From assembly GCA_026225435.1 (NCBI GenBank), contig JAMFST010000810.1, forward strand, positions 1 through 5,499: a stretch of DNA of 5,499 nt, written 5' to 3'. The stretch is from Labilithrix luteola. GTDB taxonomy: Bacteria; Myxococcota_A; Polyangia; Polyangiales; Polyangiaceae. Below the pieces are notes generated by a model. The model had not been told where the DNA came from and searched no databases. It was given only the letters and a program-made list of their open reading frames with translations. The number at the start of each line of letters is the position of its first letter. Positions within the stretch are counted from its first letter, which is position 1. The position numbers and the translations under genes are program-made. Below are positions 1 through 5,499 of this stretch, in pieces.

Positions 1-939
1 CCGCGCGGTCTGTACATGAACCGGCGGACGCTCATGCGCGGCGGGATCCTCGCGGCGACCGCAGCGGGGACGGGGTGGCTGTACCGCAAGCTCAACGATC
101 CGTCGTCGGGCGGCGCACGGACGGCCAGGCTCGACGGGCTGGTGGCGGCCCCCTCCGGATCAGCAAGCGGCTTCGTGGTGGCAGACGAGGAGCAGACCGA
201 TTTCGAGTCGGCGACGCACTACAACAACTTCTACGAGTTCTCGACCGACAAGGAGGACGTCGCGCAGAAGGCCGCCGGCTTCGTCACCACCGGGTGGAAG
301 CTGGCGGTCGGCGGGCTGGTGAAGAACCCGCACACCTTCACCCTGCCCGAGCTCGTGGCCCTCGCGCCGCGGGAGGAGCGCGTCTACCGCATGCGCTGCG
401 TAGAGGCGTGGTCGATGGTCATCCCCTGGGCCGGCTTCTCCCTGTCCAAGCTGCTCGAGGCGGTGCAGCCGCTGCCGGGCGCGAAGTACGTCGCCTTCGA
501 GACGCTGTGGGACTCCTCGCGCATGCCGGGGCAGACGTCGCGCGTGCTGCGCTGGCCGTACACCGAAGGGCTGCGCCTCGACGAGGCGATGCACCCGCTC
601 ACCATGCTCGCTACAGGAATGTACGGCCGCGAGCTGCCGCCGCAGGACGGCGCACCGGTGCGCCTGGTGGTGCCGTGGAAGTACGGGTTCAAGGGGATCA
701 AGTCGATCGTGAAGATCTCGCTCACGGCGGAGGAGCCGCCCTCGACCTGGAACCTCACCGCCCCGCGCGAGTACGGCTTCTTCGCCAACGTGAACCCGGC
801 GGTCGATCACCCGCGCTGGAGCCAGGCGACCGAGCAGCGCATCGGGGAGAGCGGCCGGCGCCGCACCTTGCCGTTCAACGGCTACGCCGAGCAGGTGGCA
901 CATCTGTACAGCGGGATGGATCTCCGTGCCGACTTCTGA
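1..939 (+). CDS. msrP: Protein-methionine-sulfoxide reductase catalytic subunit MsrP (YedY), probably 5'-truncated by the window edge
   Basis: Periplasmic molybdopterin enzyme of the sulfite-oxidase fold that reduces methionine sulfoxide in oxidised envelope proteins, using electrons from MsrQ. Residues are numbered from the ATG at 16 (307 aa). A twin-arginine motif (NRRTLM, 2-7) precedes a short Ala/Gly-rich segment. THYNNFYEF (67-75) carries the Asn residues that contact the cofactor. [11 protein letters not shown] (124-134) holds Cys128, matching the molybdenum-ligand Cys of E. coli Msr[12 protein letters not shown] (221-231) and [13 protein letters not shown] (258-270) are further family signatures, and the C-terminus ([18 protein letters not shown]) aligns with E. 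coli. The frame is open to base 1 and reads PRGLY before the Met, resembling the pre-Tat segment (TPxxLYLxRR) of other MsrP proteins. No Shine-Dalgarno precedes the ATG at 16, so I infer the true start lies left of the window; 16 is the alternative. No clear AxA cleavage site follows the twin arginines. The end overlaps the msrQ-like gene by 14 bases. Confidence 0.95.
   Translation, partial: PRGLYMNRRTLMRGGILAATAAGTGWLYRKLNDPSSGGARTARLDGLVAAPSGSASGFVVADEEQTDFESATHYNNFYEFSTDKEDVAQKAAGFVTTGWKLAVGGLVKNPHTFTLPELVALAPREERVYRMRCVEAWSMVIPWAGFSLSKLLEAVQPLPGAKYVAFETLWDSSRMPGQTSRVLRWPYTEGLRLDEAMHPLTMLATGMYGRELPPQDGAPVRLVVPWKYGFKGIKSIVKISLTAEEPPSTWNLTAPREYGFFANVNPAVDHPRWSQATEQRIGESGRRRTLPFNGYAEQVAHLYSGMDLRADF
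918..920 (+). promoter_or_regulatory. Weak ribosome binding site for the msrQ-like fusion gene
   Basis: The triplet GGA sits five bases before the GTG start at 926, within GCGGGATGGA. It lies inside the last codons of msrP. It is weak by Shine-Dalgarno standards, which together with the 14-base gene overlap suggests that ribosomes finishing msrP re-initiate here. It supports the GTG start, but no experiment backs it. Confidence 0.4.
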
Positions 940-2647
940 CCTCGCCGCGTCGGCATCTCCGCCGCGTGGCTCGAGCGCCGTCGTCGACGTCCGCTTCGGC
1001 CGCTGGCTGGTCGTCGTCAACGCCGCCATCCCCACCGCCCTCCTCGGCTGGGACGCGTGGCGCCACGAGCTCGGCGCCGACGCGGTCAAGTACGTCCTCC
1101 ACACCACCGGGCTGCTCGGGTTGATCTTCCTCGTGATCACCCTGGTGGTCACACCGCTGCGGCGCTTCACCGACCGGCCGCAGCTCATCGCGCTCCGACG
1201 CTCGCTCGGGCTCGCCGGGTTCTTCTACCTGTGCGTCCACTTCACCGTCTTCTTCGTCTTCGACCGCGCCGGCAGCGTCTCCTCGACGGTCCACGAGATC
1301 CTCGTGCGCCGTTACCTGCAGATCGGCGCCGCGGGGCTCGTCCTGCTCGTGCCGCTGGTGCTGACGTCGGCGGACCGCATGGTGACGTGGCTCGGCGCGA
1401 AGCGGTGGAAGGCGCTCCATCGCCTGGCGTACCTGGCGACCGCGCTCGGCGCGCTGCATTACTACCTGTCGGTGAAGGCCGATGTACGGCAGCCGCTCGC
1501 CTTCGCCGCGGCGCTCGCGCTGCTGCTCGCCCTGCGCCCGTTGTTCTTCGTCGTCGATCGCCAGCACGCCCGCGAGCGGAAGATCCTCGCGAGCTTCGTG
1601 CCGCGGCGGCGCGCGTTCTGGTCCGGCGAGCTCGAGGTGCTGCGCGTGGTGCAGGAGACGCCGGAGGTCCGCACCTTCCGCCTGGGCGCTGTCGGTGCTG
1701 CCGGCGGCGGCGCGCTCCCCTTCGAGCATCAGCCGGGGCAGTACCTGAACCTCGCGCTCACCATCGGCGGGCGGCGCGTGAATCGCTCGTACACCATCGC
1801 CTCGTCGCCGACCCTCGCGGGCGCCTGCGAGATCACCGTGAAGCGCGAGGAAAAGGGCGTCGCCTCGCGCCACCTGCACGACACGGTGAAGGAAGGGGCG
1901 CGGCTGCAGGTGTCGGCGCCGGCGGGGCGCTTCGTGTTCACCGGTAGCGAGGGGGCGAGCAGCGTGGCGCTCATCGGCGGCGGCGTCGGCATCACGCCGC
2001 TCATGGCGATGGTCCGTTACCTCGCCGATCGCGCGTGGGCGGGCGACGTGTACGTGATCCTCTCGGCGCGCGAAGCCGTCGACGTCGTCTTCGCGCGCGA
2101 GCTCGCGGCGCTGCAGGCGACAACTCCGCGGCTGCACGTGGTCGTCACGCTGACCGGTGACGGGAGCCCCGGGTGGACCGGCGCGCGCGGGCGCATCTCG
2201 CTCGCTCTCCTGCGAAGGAGCATCCCCGATCTCGAGCGGCTGCCCATCTACCTGTGCGGTCCCGAAGCGATGATGGCGACCGTCCAGTCGCTGCTGCGCG
2301 GTCTCGGCATCCCCGACGACCACATCCACACCGAGGCGTTCGTCTCGCTGCCGGACCAGGTCGGCGGCGGCCCTCTCGTGGACGGAGTCTTCGCCCTGCG
2401 CTTCGCCCGCTCCGGCACGCGCACCGAGATCGTCGGCGGGCAGAGCGTGCTCGAGGCGGCGGAGGACGCCGGCATCGAGCTCCCCTTCGAGTGCCGCTCG
2501 GGGATCTGCGGGCAATGCAAGACGCGCCTCATCGAGGGGCGCGTGACCATGGGCGTGCAGGACGCGCTCGACGAGCAGGACCGGAAGAAGCACCTGGTTC
2601 TCGCCTGCCAGGCGCACGCGATCACCGATCTGGTGATCGACGCCTGA
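926..2647 (+). CDS. msrQ: MsrQ haem-membrane subunit fused to FAD/NAD(P)H reductase and [2Fe-2S] ferredoxin domains
   Basis: Predicted inner-membrane electron donor to MsrP (573 aa, GTG start). The N-terminal domain (about 22-210) has six hydrophobic segments near 25-43, 58-77, 94-112, 131-147, 165-182 and 190-210. His105, His165 and His178 have exactly the spacing (60 and 13) of the E. coli MsrQ haem ligands His91, His151 and His164, and Arg91 matches Arg77. Residues about 230-475 form an FNR-type reductase: RSYTIASSP (287-295) for [13 protein letters not shown] (351-360) for NAD(P)H and YLCGPEAMM (442-450). Residues about 486-573 are a plant-type ferredoxin with Cys523, Cys528, Cys531 and Cys561 (C-x4-C-x2-C-x29-C). 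E. coli MsrQ is only about 211 aa and lacks the last two domains. If topology is as in E. coli, the C-terminal modules face the cytoplasm, where they could draw electrons from NAD(P)H; this is inference. The GTG lies inside the msrP end, with GGA five bases upstream, so the two are likely translationally coupled. The MsrQ assignment is strong from sequence and neighbour; function of the fusion is unproven. Confidence 0.94.
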   Translation: MPTSDLAASASPPRGSSAVVDVRFGRWLVVVNAAIPTALLGWDAWRHELGADAVKYVLHTTGLLGLIFLVITLVVTPLRRFTDRPQLIALRRSLGLAGFFYLCVHFTVFFVFDRAGSVSSTVHEILVRRYLQIGAAGLVLLVPLVLTSADRMVTWLGAKRWKALHRLAYLATALGALHYYLSVKADVRQPLAFAAALALLLALRPLFFVVDRQHARERKILASFVPRRRAFWSGELEVLRVVQETPEVRTFRLGAVGAAGGGALPFEHQPGQYLNLALTIGGRRVNRSYTIASSPTLAGACEITVKREEKGVASRHLHDTVKEGARLQVSAPAGRFVFTGSEGASSVALIGGGVGITPLMAMVRYLADRAWAGDVYVILSAREAVDVVFARELAALQATTPRLHVVVTLTGDGSPGWTGARGRISLALLRRSIPDLERLPIYLCGPEAMMATVQSLLRGLGIPDDHIHTEAFVSLPDQVGGGPLVDGVFALRFARSGTRTEIVGGQSVLEAAEDAGIELPFECRSGICGQCKTRLIEGRVTMGVQDALDEQDRKKHLVLACQAHAITDLVIDA

Positions 2648-2675
2648 AATTTCGCGCCCCGCTCGTGCGACATCT

Positions 2676-2679
2676 GGAG
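2676..2679 (+). promoter_or_regulatory. Ribosome binding site for the aspartyl-protease lipoprotein gene
   Basis: GGAG ends three bases before the ATG at 2683, tighter than the usual five to nine. With the lipoprotein signal peptide that begins at this ATG, it fixes the start. The 35-base gap it sits in (2648-2682) shows no convincing hairpin or promoter. Confidence 0.45.
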
Positions 2680-2682
2680 TCG

Positions 2683-4638
2683 ATGCGCACCAACCTCGGT
2701 CTCCTTCTGCTGCTCTCCACCTCAGCCGCCGTCGCCGGGTGCGCGTCGGCGCCCGCACCGGACGTCGTCAACGGCACCGGCGAGACGCCGATCGCCTCGA
2801 GCAACGCGACGGTCGCGCCCGCGCCGCAGCCCACGGCGGGGGCGGTGTTCGCGCGTTACAAGGAGGCGAGCGGTGGCGCGGCGTGGGATCGCCCGCAGAC
2901 GCTGGAGGAGCACGGCACGATGAGCACCGGCGGGCTGTCCGGTCCGCTGACCGTGACGCAGGACGACCGCGGGCGTTCGGTGGACCACTACGAGCTCGGT
3001 CCGATGCGCGGCGCCGACGGCTTCGACGGCACGCACGCGTGGCGCAGCGATCCCGGAGGCGAGGTCGCCGCGCTCGACGCGCCCGAGGCGCGCGCCATCG
3101 CCCGGACCAACGCGTGGCTCGCGAGCACGGCGATGTTCCAGGCGGATCTCGGCGGCGCCGTCGCCAGCGCGCCGCAGCGACGCGACGAGGCGGGGCACGG
3201 CTGGGACGTGATCGAGGTGACGCCCACCGGCGGCAAGCCGGCGACGCTGTGGTTCGACGCCTCGACCGGGCTCCTCGGCAAGACGGTCACCCGTCAGGGC
3301 GGCAACACCGTCACCACGGTGTCCGACGACTACCGGCGCGTCGGCGATCGCCTCGTCCCCTTCCACGCCATCACCGACAGCACCGATCCCGCGGGACGCA
3401 CCGATCCGCGCGACCGGGTAGAGGTGCGCTTCGAGCGAGTCGCTGCCATCGCGGCGCCTGCCGACAGCCTCTTCGCCATGCCCGCCATGTCGGCGGTCGC
3501 GCGCATCGCCGATCCGTCGGGCGTCGCTCGTGTCCCCTTCGAGCTGATCAACAATCACATCTACGCCGCGGGCTCGGTCAACGGAAAACGCGCCCGCTTC
3601 CTCGTCGACACCGGCGGCGTGAACATCGTCTCGCCCAGGGCAGCGAAGCGCTTCGGTGTCACCGCCGTGGGCAAGCTCGCCACCCATGGTGTCGGAGACG
3701 AGGCGCCGGATCTCGGCCTGGCCAATGCCGACGAGATCCGCCTCGGAGGCGCCATCCTCGCCAAGCCGGTGCTCTACGTCACCGACGCGCTCGACTTCGG
3801 CAGCCTCGAAGGGACCGAAGCCGATGGCGTCGTCGGGTACGAGATCTTCCGTCGCTTCCGCGTCACCGTCGACTACGCGAAGCACATGCTCACGCTCACC
3901 GATCCGGCGAAGTTCCAGCCGCCGGCCGGCGCGCACGTGGTCCCCTTCGAGCAGGCCGACCGCATCCCCACGATCGAAGGGACGCTCGACGGCATGCCGG
4001 TGCGCCTGTCGGTGGACACCGGCTCGCGCTCGTCGCTGACGCTCAACTCCCCCTTCGTGAAGGAGCATGATCTGATCAACCGCTACCACCCGGCGCCGGA
4101 GAGCATCAGTGGCTGGGGCGCGGGCGGTCCGCATCGCGCGCAGGAGGCGCGCACCGGCACGCTGGTCCTCGGCGACCTCGCGGTGAAGGACGTCGCGACC
4201 GAGCTGTCGAGCGGCACCAAGGGGGCCTTCGCCAGCGACGCCGAGTCGGGCAACCTCGGCGGCGGCGTGCTCAAGCGCTTCGCCGTCACCTTCGACTACG
4301 ACGCGAAGAAGATGTACCTCGTCCCCAACGCGACCGCGGGCAAGCCGGACGACTACGACCGCTCGGGCATGTGGATCAACCAGGCGCAGGGCGGCCTGCG
4401 CATCGAGGACGTGGTGCCCGACGGACCGGCCAAGAGCGCCGGGCTCAGCGTCGGCGACGAGATCGTCTCCATCGACGGCGTGCCGACCAAGCGACGGCGG
4501 CTGTACGACTGGCGTATCGCGCTGCGCGAGCTGCCCGCGGGCAAGTCGCTCGCGCTCGTCGTCCGCACCGGCAGCGTCGAGCGGCGCACCTCGCTCGTCC
4601 TCGCCGATCAGATCCCGCTGCACGCGCCGTCGCGTTGA
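2683..4638 (+). CDS. Predicted lipoprotein with two retropepsin-like aspartyl protease halves and a PDZ domain
   Basis: A 651-residue predicted secreted lipoprotein and putative aspartic peptidase. The ATG at 2683 is chosen because it gives a lipoprotein signal peptide: LGLLLLL core and lipobox VAGC with Cys20. Ala at +2 suggests outer-membrane sorting by the E. coli rule. A Pro/Ala/Thr-rich linker follows to about 52. Residues about 53-265 look like the region seen before bacterial aspartyl proteases and resembling lipoprotein-carrier (LolA/LolB-type) folds, a tentative call. Half 1 has FLVDTGGVNIVS (306-317, Asp309) and GVVGYEIFRRF (382-392). Half 2 has LSVDTGSRSSL (442-452, Asp445) and NLGGGVLKRF (524-533). 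Each half thus has the Asp-Thr-Gly motif and the later hydrophobic-Gly strand of pepsin/retropepsin folds. The PDZ domain is about 562-642 (GLRIEDVVPDGPAKSAGLSVGDEI region). The frame stays open upstream to 2173, but that part overlaps msrQ and lacks its codon pattern. It follows msrQ by 35 bases, so co-transcription is plausible. Substrate and activity are unknown. Confidence 0.9.
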   Translation: MRTNLGLLLLLSTSAAVAGCASAPAPDVVNGTGETPIASSNATVAPAPQPTAGAVFARYKEASGGAAWDRPQTLEEHGTMSTGGLSGPLTVTQDDRGRSVDHYELGPMRGADGFDGTHAWRSDPGGEVAALDAPEARAIARTNAWLASTAMFQADLGGAVASAPQRRDEAGHGWDVIEVTPTGGKPATLWFDASTGLLGKTVTRQGGNTVTTVSDDYRRVGDRLVPFHAITDSTDPAGRTDPRDRVEVRFERVAAIAAPADSLFAMPAMSAVARIADPSGVARVPFELINNHIYAAGSVNGKRARFLVDTGGVNIVSPRAAKRFGVTAVGKLATHGVGDEAPDLGLANADEIRLGGAILAKPVLYVTDALDFGSLEGTEADGVVGYEIFRRFRVTVDYAKHMLTLTDPAKFQPPAGAHVVPFEQADRIPTIEGTLDGMPVRLSVDTGSRSSLTLNSPFVKEHDLINRYHPAPESISGWGAGGPHRAQEARTGTLVLGDLAVKDVATELSSGTKGAFASDAESGNLGGGVLKRFAVTFDYDAKKMYLVPNATAGKPDDYDRSGMWINQAQGGLRIEDVVPDGPAKSAGLSVGDEIVSIDGVPTKRRRLYDWRIALRELPAGKSLALVVRTGSVERRTSLVLADQIPLHAPSR

Positions 4639-4670
4639 CGAGATCCGGCGCGGCGCTCCACAATGTGCGG

Positions 4671-4988
4671 GTGTCGCGTCGCGCTGCGAAGCCGCCGGAC
4701 TCCGCACTGCAGAGCGCCATCGCGCCGCGCAACTTCACCGTCGGCCTCGACGAGCGGGTGCGCGGCCTCGCCGGTCCGCCGGCGTACTCGTCGCGCAAGC
4801 GGCGCTTCGCCACGCTGAACGAGCTCATCGCCGCGCACAACCGCTTCTATCCGATCGAGGCGAACCTCCCGATAGACGTCACCACCGGGCGAGTCATCGA
4901 CCGGAGCGGCTCGTGGCCGCACCCCGAGGCCACCTGGGTCGAGCTCGTCGCGCGCGCCCGCGAGGAAGGGCGCGAAGACGAGGACTGA
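4671..4988 (+). CDS. Small conserved-looking hypothetical protein, 105 aa
   Basis: I do not recognise a named family. The frame shows the same strong third-position G/C bias as its neighbours and occupies the whole gap between two well-supported genes, so it is probably real. From the GTG at 4671 it encodes 105 residues with no Cys, no signal peptide and no membrane segment, so it is likely cytoplasmic. The N-terminal 45 residues are basic and Pro/Ala-rich. The centre (46-80: FATLNELIAAHNRFY, then PIEANLPIDVTTGRV) looks like the folded core, with a likely helix followed by a Pro-rich turn. The tail is a charged helix ending in acidic REDED. The start is uncertain: GTG at 4665 (107 aa) or TTG at 4635, which would overlap the preceding stop as TTGA, are alternatives, and none has a clear ribosome binding site. 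It lies 32 bases after the protease gene on the same strand. Its stop touches that of the convergent lipoprotein gene. Confidence 0.7.
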   Translation: MSRRAAKPPDSALQSAIAPRNFTVGLDERVRGLAGPPAYSSRKRRFATLNELIAAHNRFYPIEANLPIDVTTGRVIDRSGSWPHPEATWVELVARAREEGREDED

Positions 4989-4991
4989 TCA
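4986..4991. other. Abutting convergent stop codons in a TGATCA palindrome
   Basis: TGA at 4986-4988 ends the + strand 105-aa gene. TCA at 4989-4991 is the TGA stop of the - strand lipoprotein gene. The two genes have zero spacer and no hairpin with a T-tract is visible nearby, so any terminator would have to lie inside the opposing coding region, or the transcripts overlap at their 3' ends. Confidence 0.85.
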
Positions 4992-5453
4992 GCGACCCGA
5001 GACGGCGACCTCGAGCGGCTCCTCGGCCGTGCGCCGGACGCGGAAGTCGATCTGACTGACCTGACGGCGACCGCCGGGGATGCGCAGCACGTGCTCGCGG
5101 TGGAGCGCGTCGAAGACCATCGGGCCGTGCGGCTCGAAGCGCCGGCCGTCGACGAAGCTGATCCCGAGATCGGTCACCTCCGCCTGCCCGCGGGTCACCG
5201 CGACGCGGATCTCCTCGCACTCGGGGGTGTCGGTGAGGACGAACATCTCGCGGTCACGCGCGCTGCCGATCTCGCGACCGCCGAGGAGCGTCCAGCCGAC
5301 CTCGGGTGCGCGGTAAGGGGCGCGGTCGGCACCGGGGGAGCCGGGCGGGAGCTCGGGGAAGGGCTTGGCGGGGGCGAGCTCGGAGGTGCAACCGGTGAGG
5401 GCAGCGGACGAGACGAGCGCGATGCTACCGAGGAGTCGCTTCACTTCTGACAT
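4989..5453 (-). CDS. Predicted small lipoprotein of unknown function, 154 aa
   Basis: From the ATG at 5453 it encodes a short basic N-terminus (KRLL), a hydrophobic core and the lipobox LTGC with Cys22, so it should be lipidated and exported; Thr at +2 suggests outer-membrane sorting by the E. coli rule. A Pro-rich linker (about 23-50) leads to a domain at 53-154 that begins GWTLLGGREIG and continues with alternating hydrophobic strands (EIRVAV, DLGISFVDGRRF, HVLRIPGG, QIDFRVR). This is the pattern of a small all-beta domain. It loosely recalls the W-x-x-LG-R-x-V then D-x-x-V-x-F-x-DG pattern of uncharacterised exported bacterial proteins (DUF2541-like), a resemblance from memory only. Cys79 is the only Cys after the lipobox. 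An in-frame GTG at 5444 would start the protein MKRLLG, a more standard lipoprotein N-terminus. It is convergent with the 105-aa gene and faces in from the right edge. Confidence 0.85.
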   Translation of the reverse strand: MSEVKRLLGSIALVSSAALTGCTSELAPAKPFPELPPGSPGADRAPYRAPEVGWTLLGGREIGSARDREMFVLTDTPECEEIRVAVTRGQAEVTDLGISFVDGRRFEPHGPMVFDALHREHVLRIPGGRRQVSQIDFRVRRTAEEPLEVAVSGR

Positions 5454-5499
5454 TCGTTCTCATCATTCATACCCGCCTCCCCGCCGAGGATGGCCTGGC
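5441..5499 (-). CDS. Possible C-terminal tail of an upstream gene, partial
   Basis: On the minus strand a frame is open from the window edge to a TGA at 5443-5441, reading QAILGGEAGMNDENECQK. The first half has G/C-ending codons like the local genes, but the last codons (AAT, GAT, GAA, TGT) do not. The TGA overlaps the alternative GTG start of the lipoprotein gene as GTGA, a usual operon junction. Only 19 codons are visible and the other two minus frames run open to TGA codons at 5469-5467 and 5464-5462, so this may equally be leader sequence. No function can be assigned. Confidence 0.25.
   Translation of the reverse strand, partial: QAILGGEAGMNDENECQK
5476..5482 (-). promoter_or_regulatory. 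Strong Shine-Dalgarno-like GGGGAGG upstream of the lipoprotein gene
   Basis: Reading the minus strand, GGGGAGG ends five bases before an ATG at 5470 and 22 bases before the ATG at 5453. It therefore fits best a start at 5470, which opens only a nine-codon frame (MNDENECQK) ending in TGA over the GTG at 5444. It is the best Shine-Dalgarno match in the window yet is misplaced for the lipoprotein start, so it may serve a leader peptide or be chance in G-rich DNA. Confidence 0.35.

Noticed and set aside
2..19. ATGA overlap at 16-19 suggesting an upstream gene ends inside msrP
   Set aside because: Only five codons of that frame are visible. The msrP frame itself is open to base 1 and reads like the pre-Tat segment of MsrP, so the overlap is more likely chance.
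926..2647. Reading the fused protein as a ferric reductase or NADPH oxidase
   Set aside because: The haem His and Arg spacing and nearby words match MsrQ exactly and the gene overlaps msrP, so MsrQ with added reductase domains fits better.
2173..2682. Upstream extension of the protease lipoprotein frame back to an ATG at 2173
   Set aside because: It would overlap the conserved reductase and ferredoxin domains of the msrQ fusion, is Arg-rich without motifs, and would bury the lipoprotein signal peptide that begins at 2683.
2648..2682. Possible terminator or promoter between the msrQ fusion and the protease gene
   Set aside because: Only a four-base TCGC/GCGA inverted repeat with no T-tract, and no recognisable -35/-10 pair in 35 bases.
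875..2758. 627-codon open frame on the minus strand opposite the msrQ fusion
   Set aside because: Its translation is Arg/Glu/Asp/Ala-rich low-complexity with no domain motifs. It is the expected antisense shadow of a high-GC gene whose + strand product has clear family motifs.
2722..4707. 661-codon open frame on the minus strand opposite the aspartyl-protease gene
   Set aside because: Same reason: composition typical of a high-GC antisense frame and complete overlap with a strongly supported gene.

Overview
The window is a compact, very GC-rich bacterial segment with strong G/C bias at third codon positions. The Tat-exported molybdoenzyme and two lipobox-bearing proteins point to a Gram-negative (diderm) organism. 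The overall style (high GC, GTG starts, a lipoprotein carrying aspartyl-protease and PDZ domains) would suit Myxococcota or a related deltaproteobacterial lineage. That placement is inference: there is no rRNA or other phylogenetic marker here. Almost the whole window is coding, no gene-free stretch exceeds about 40 bases, and I saw no RNA genes, insertion sequences, CRISPR arrays or phage genes.

Region 1 (1-2647, + strand) is a methionine-sulfoxide repair module. It holds msrP (yedY), the molybdopterin catalytic subunit for reducing oxidised methionines in periplasmic proteins. This is followed, with a 14-base overlap, by a 573-residue membrane protein. Its N-terminal ~210 residues are an MsrQ (YedZ) haem b domain, fused in frame to a ferredoxin-NAD(P)H-reductase-like FAD/NAD module and a C-terminal plant-type [2Fe-2S] ferredoxin domain. 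In Escherichia coli MsrQ is a stand-alone membrane protein that relies on separate donors (the flavin reductase Fre, or quinols). Here one chain carries everything needed for NAD(P)H -> FAD -> [2Fe-2S] -> haem -> MsrP. This is the most interesting feature of the window.

Region 2 (2683-4988, + strand) follows after only 35 bases. It encodes a 651-residue predicted lipoprotein with an N-terminal domain resembling lipoprotein-carrier-type folds, two retropepsin-like halves each with its own Asp-Thr-Gly, and a C-terminal PDZ domain. A 105-residue charged protein of unknown function follows. All four + strand genes could be one transcript, since no terminator or promoter is visible between them.

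Region 3 (4989-5499, - strand) is a convergent unit. A 154-residue predicted lipoprotein of unknown function has a stop codon that directly abuts the stop of the 105-residue gene, forming the palindrome TGATCA. Its start region is crowded with alternative starts, and an open frame entering from the right edge may be the tail of an upstream gene overlapping an alternative GTG start.
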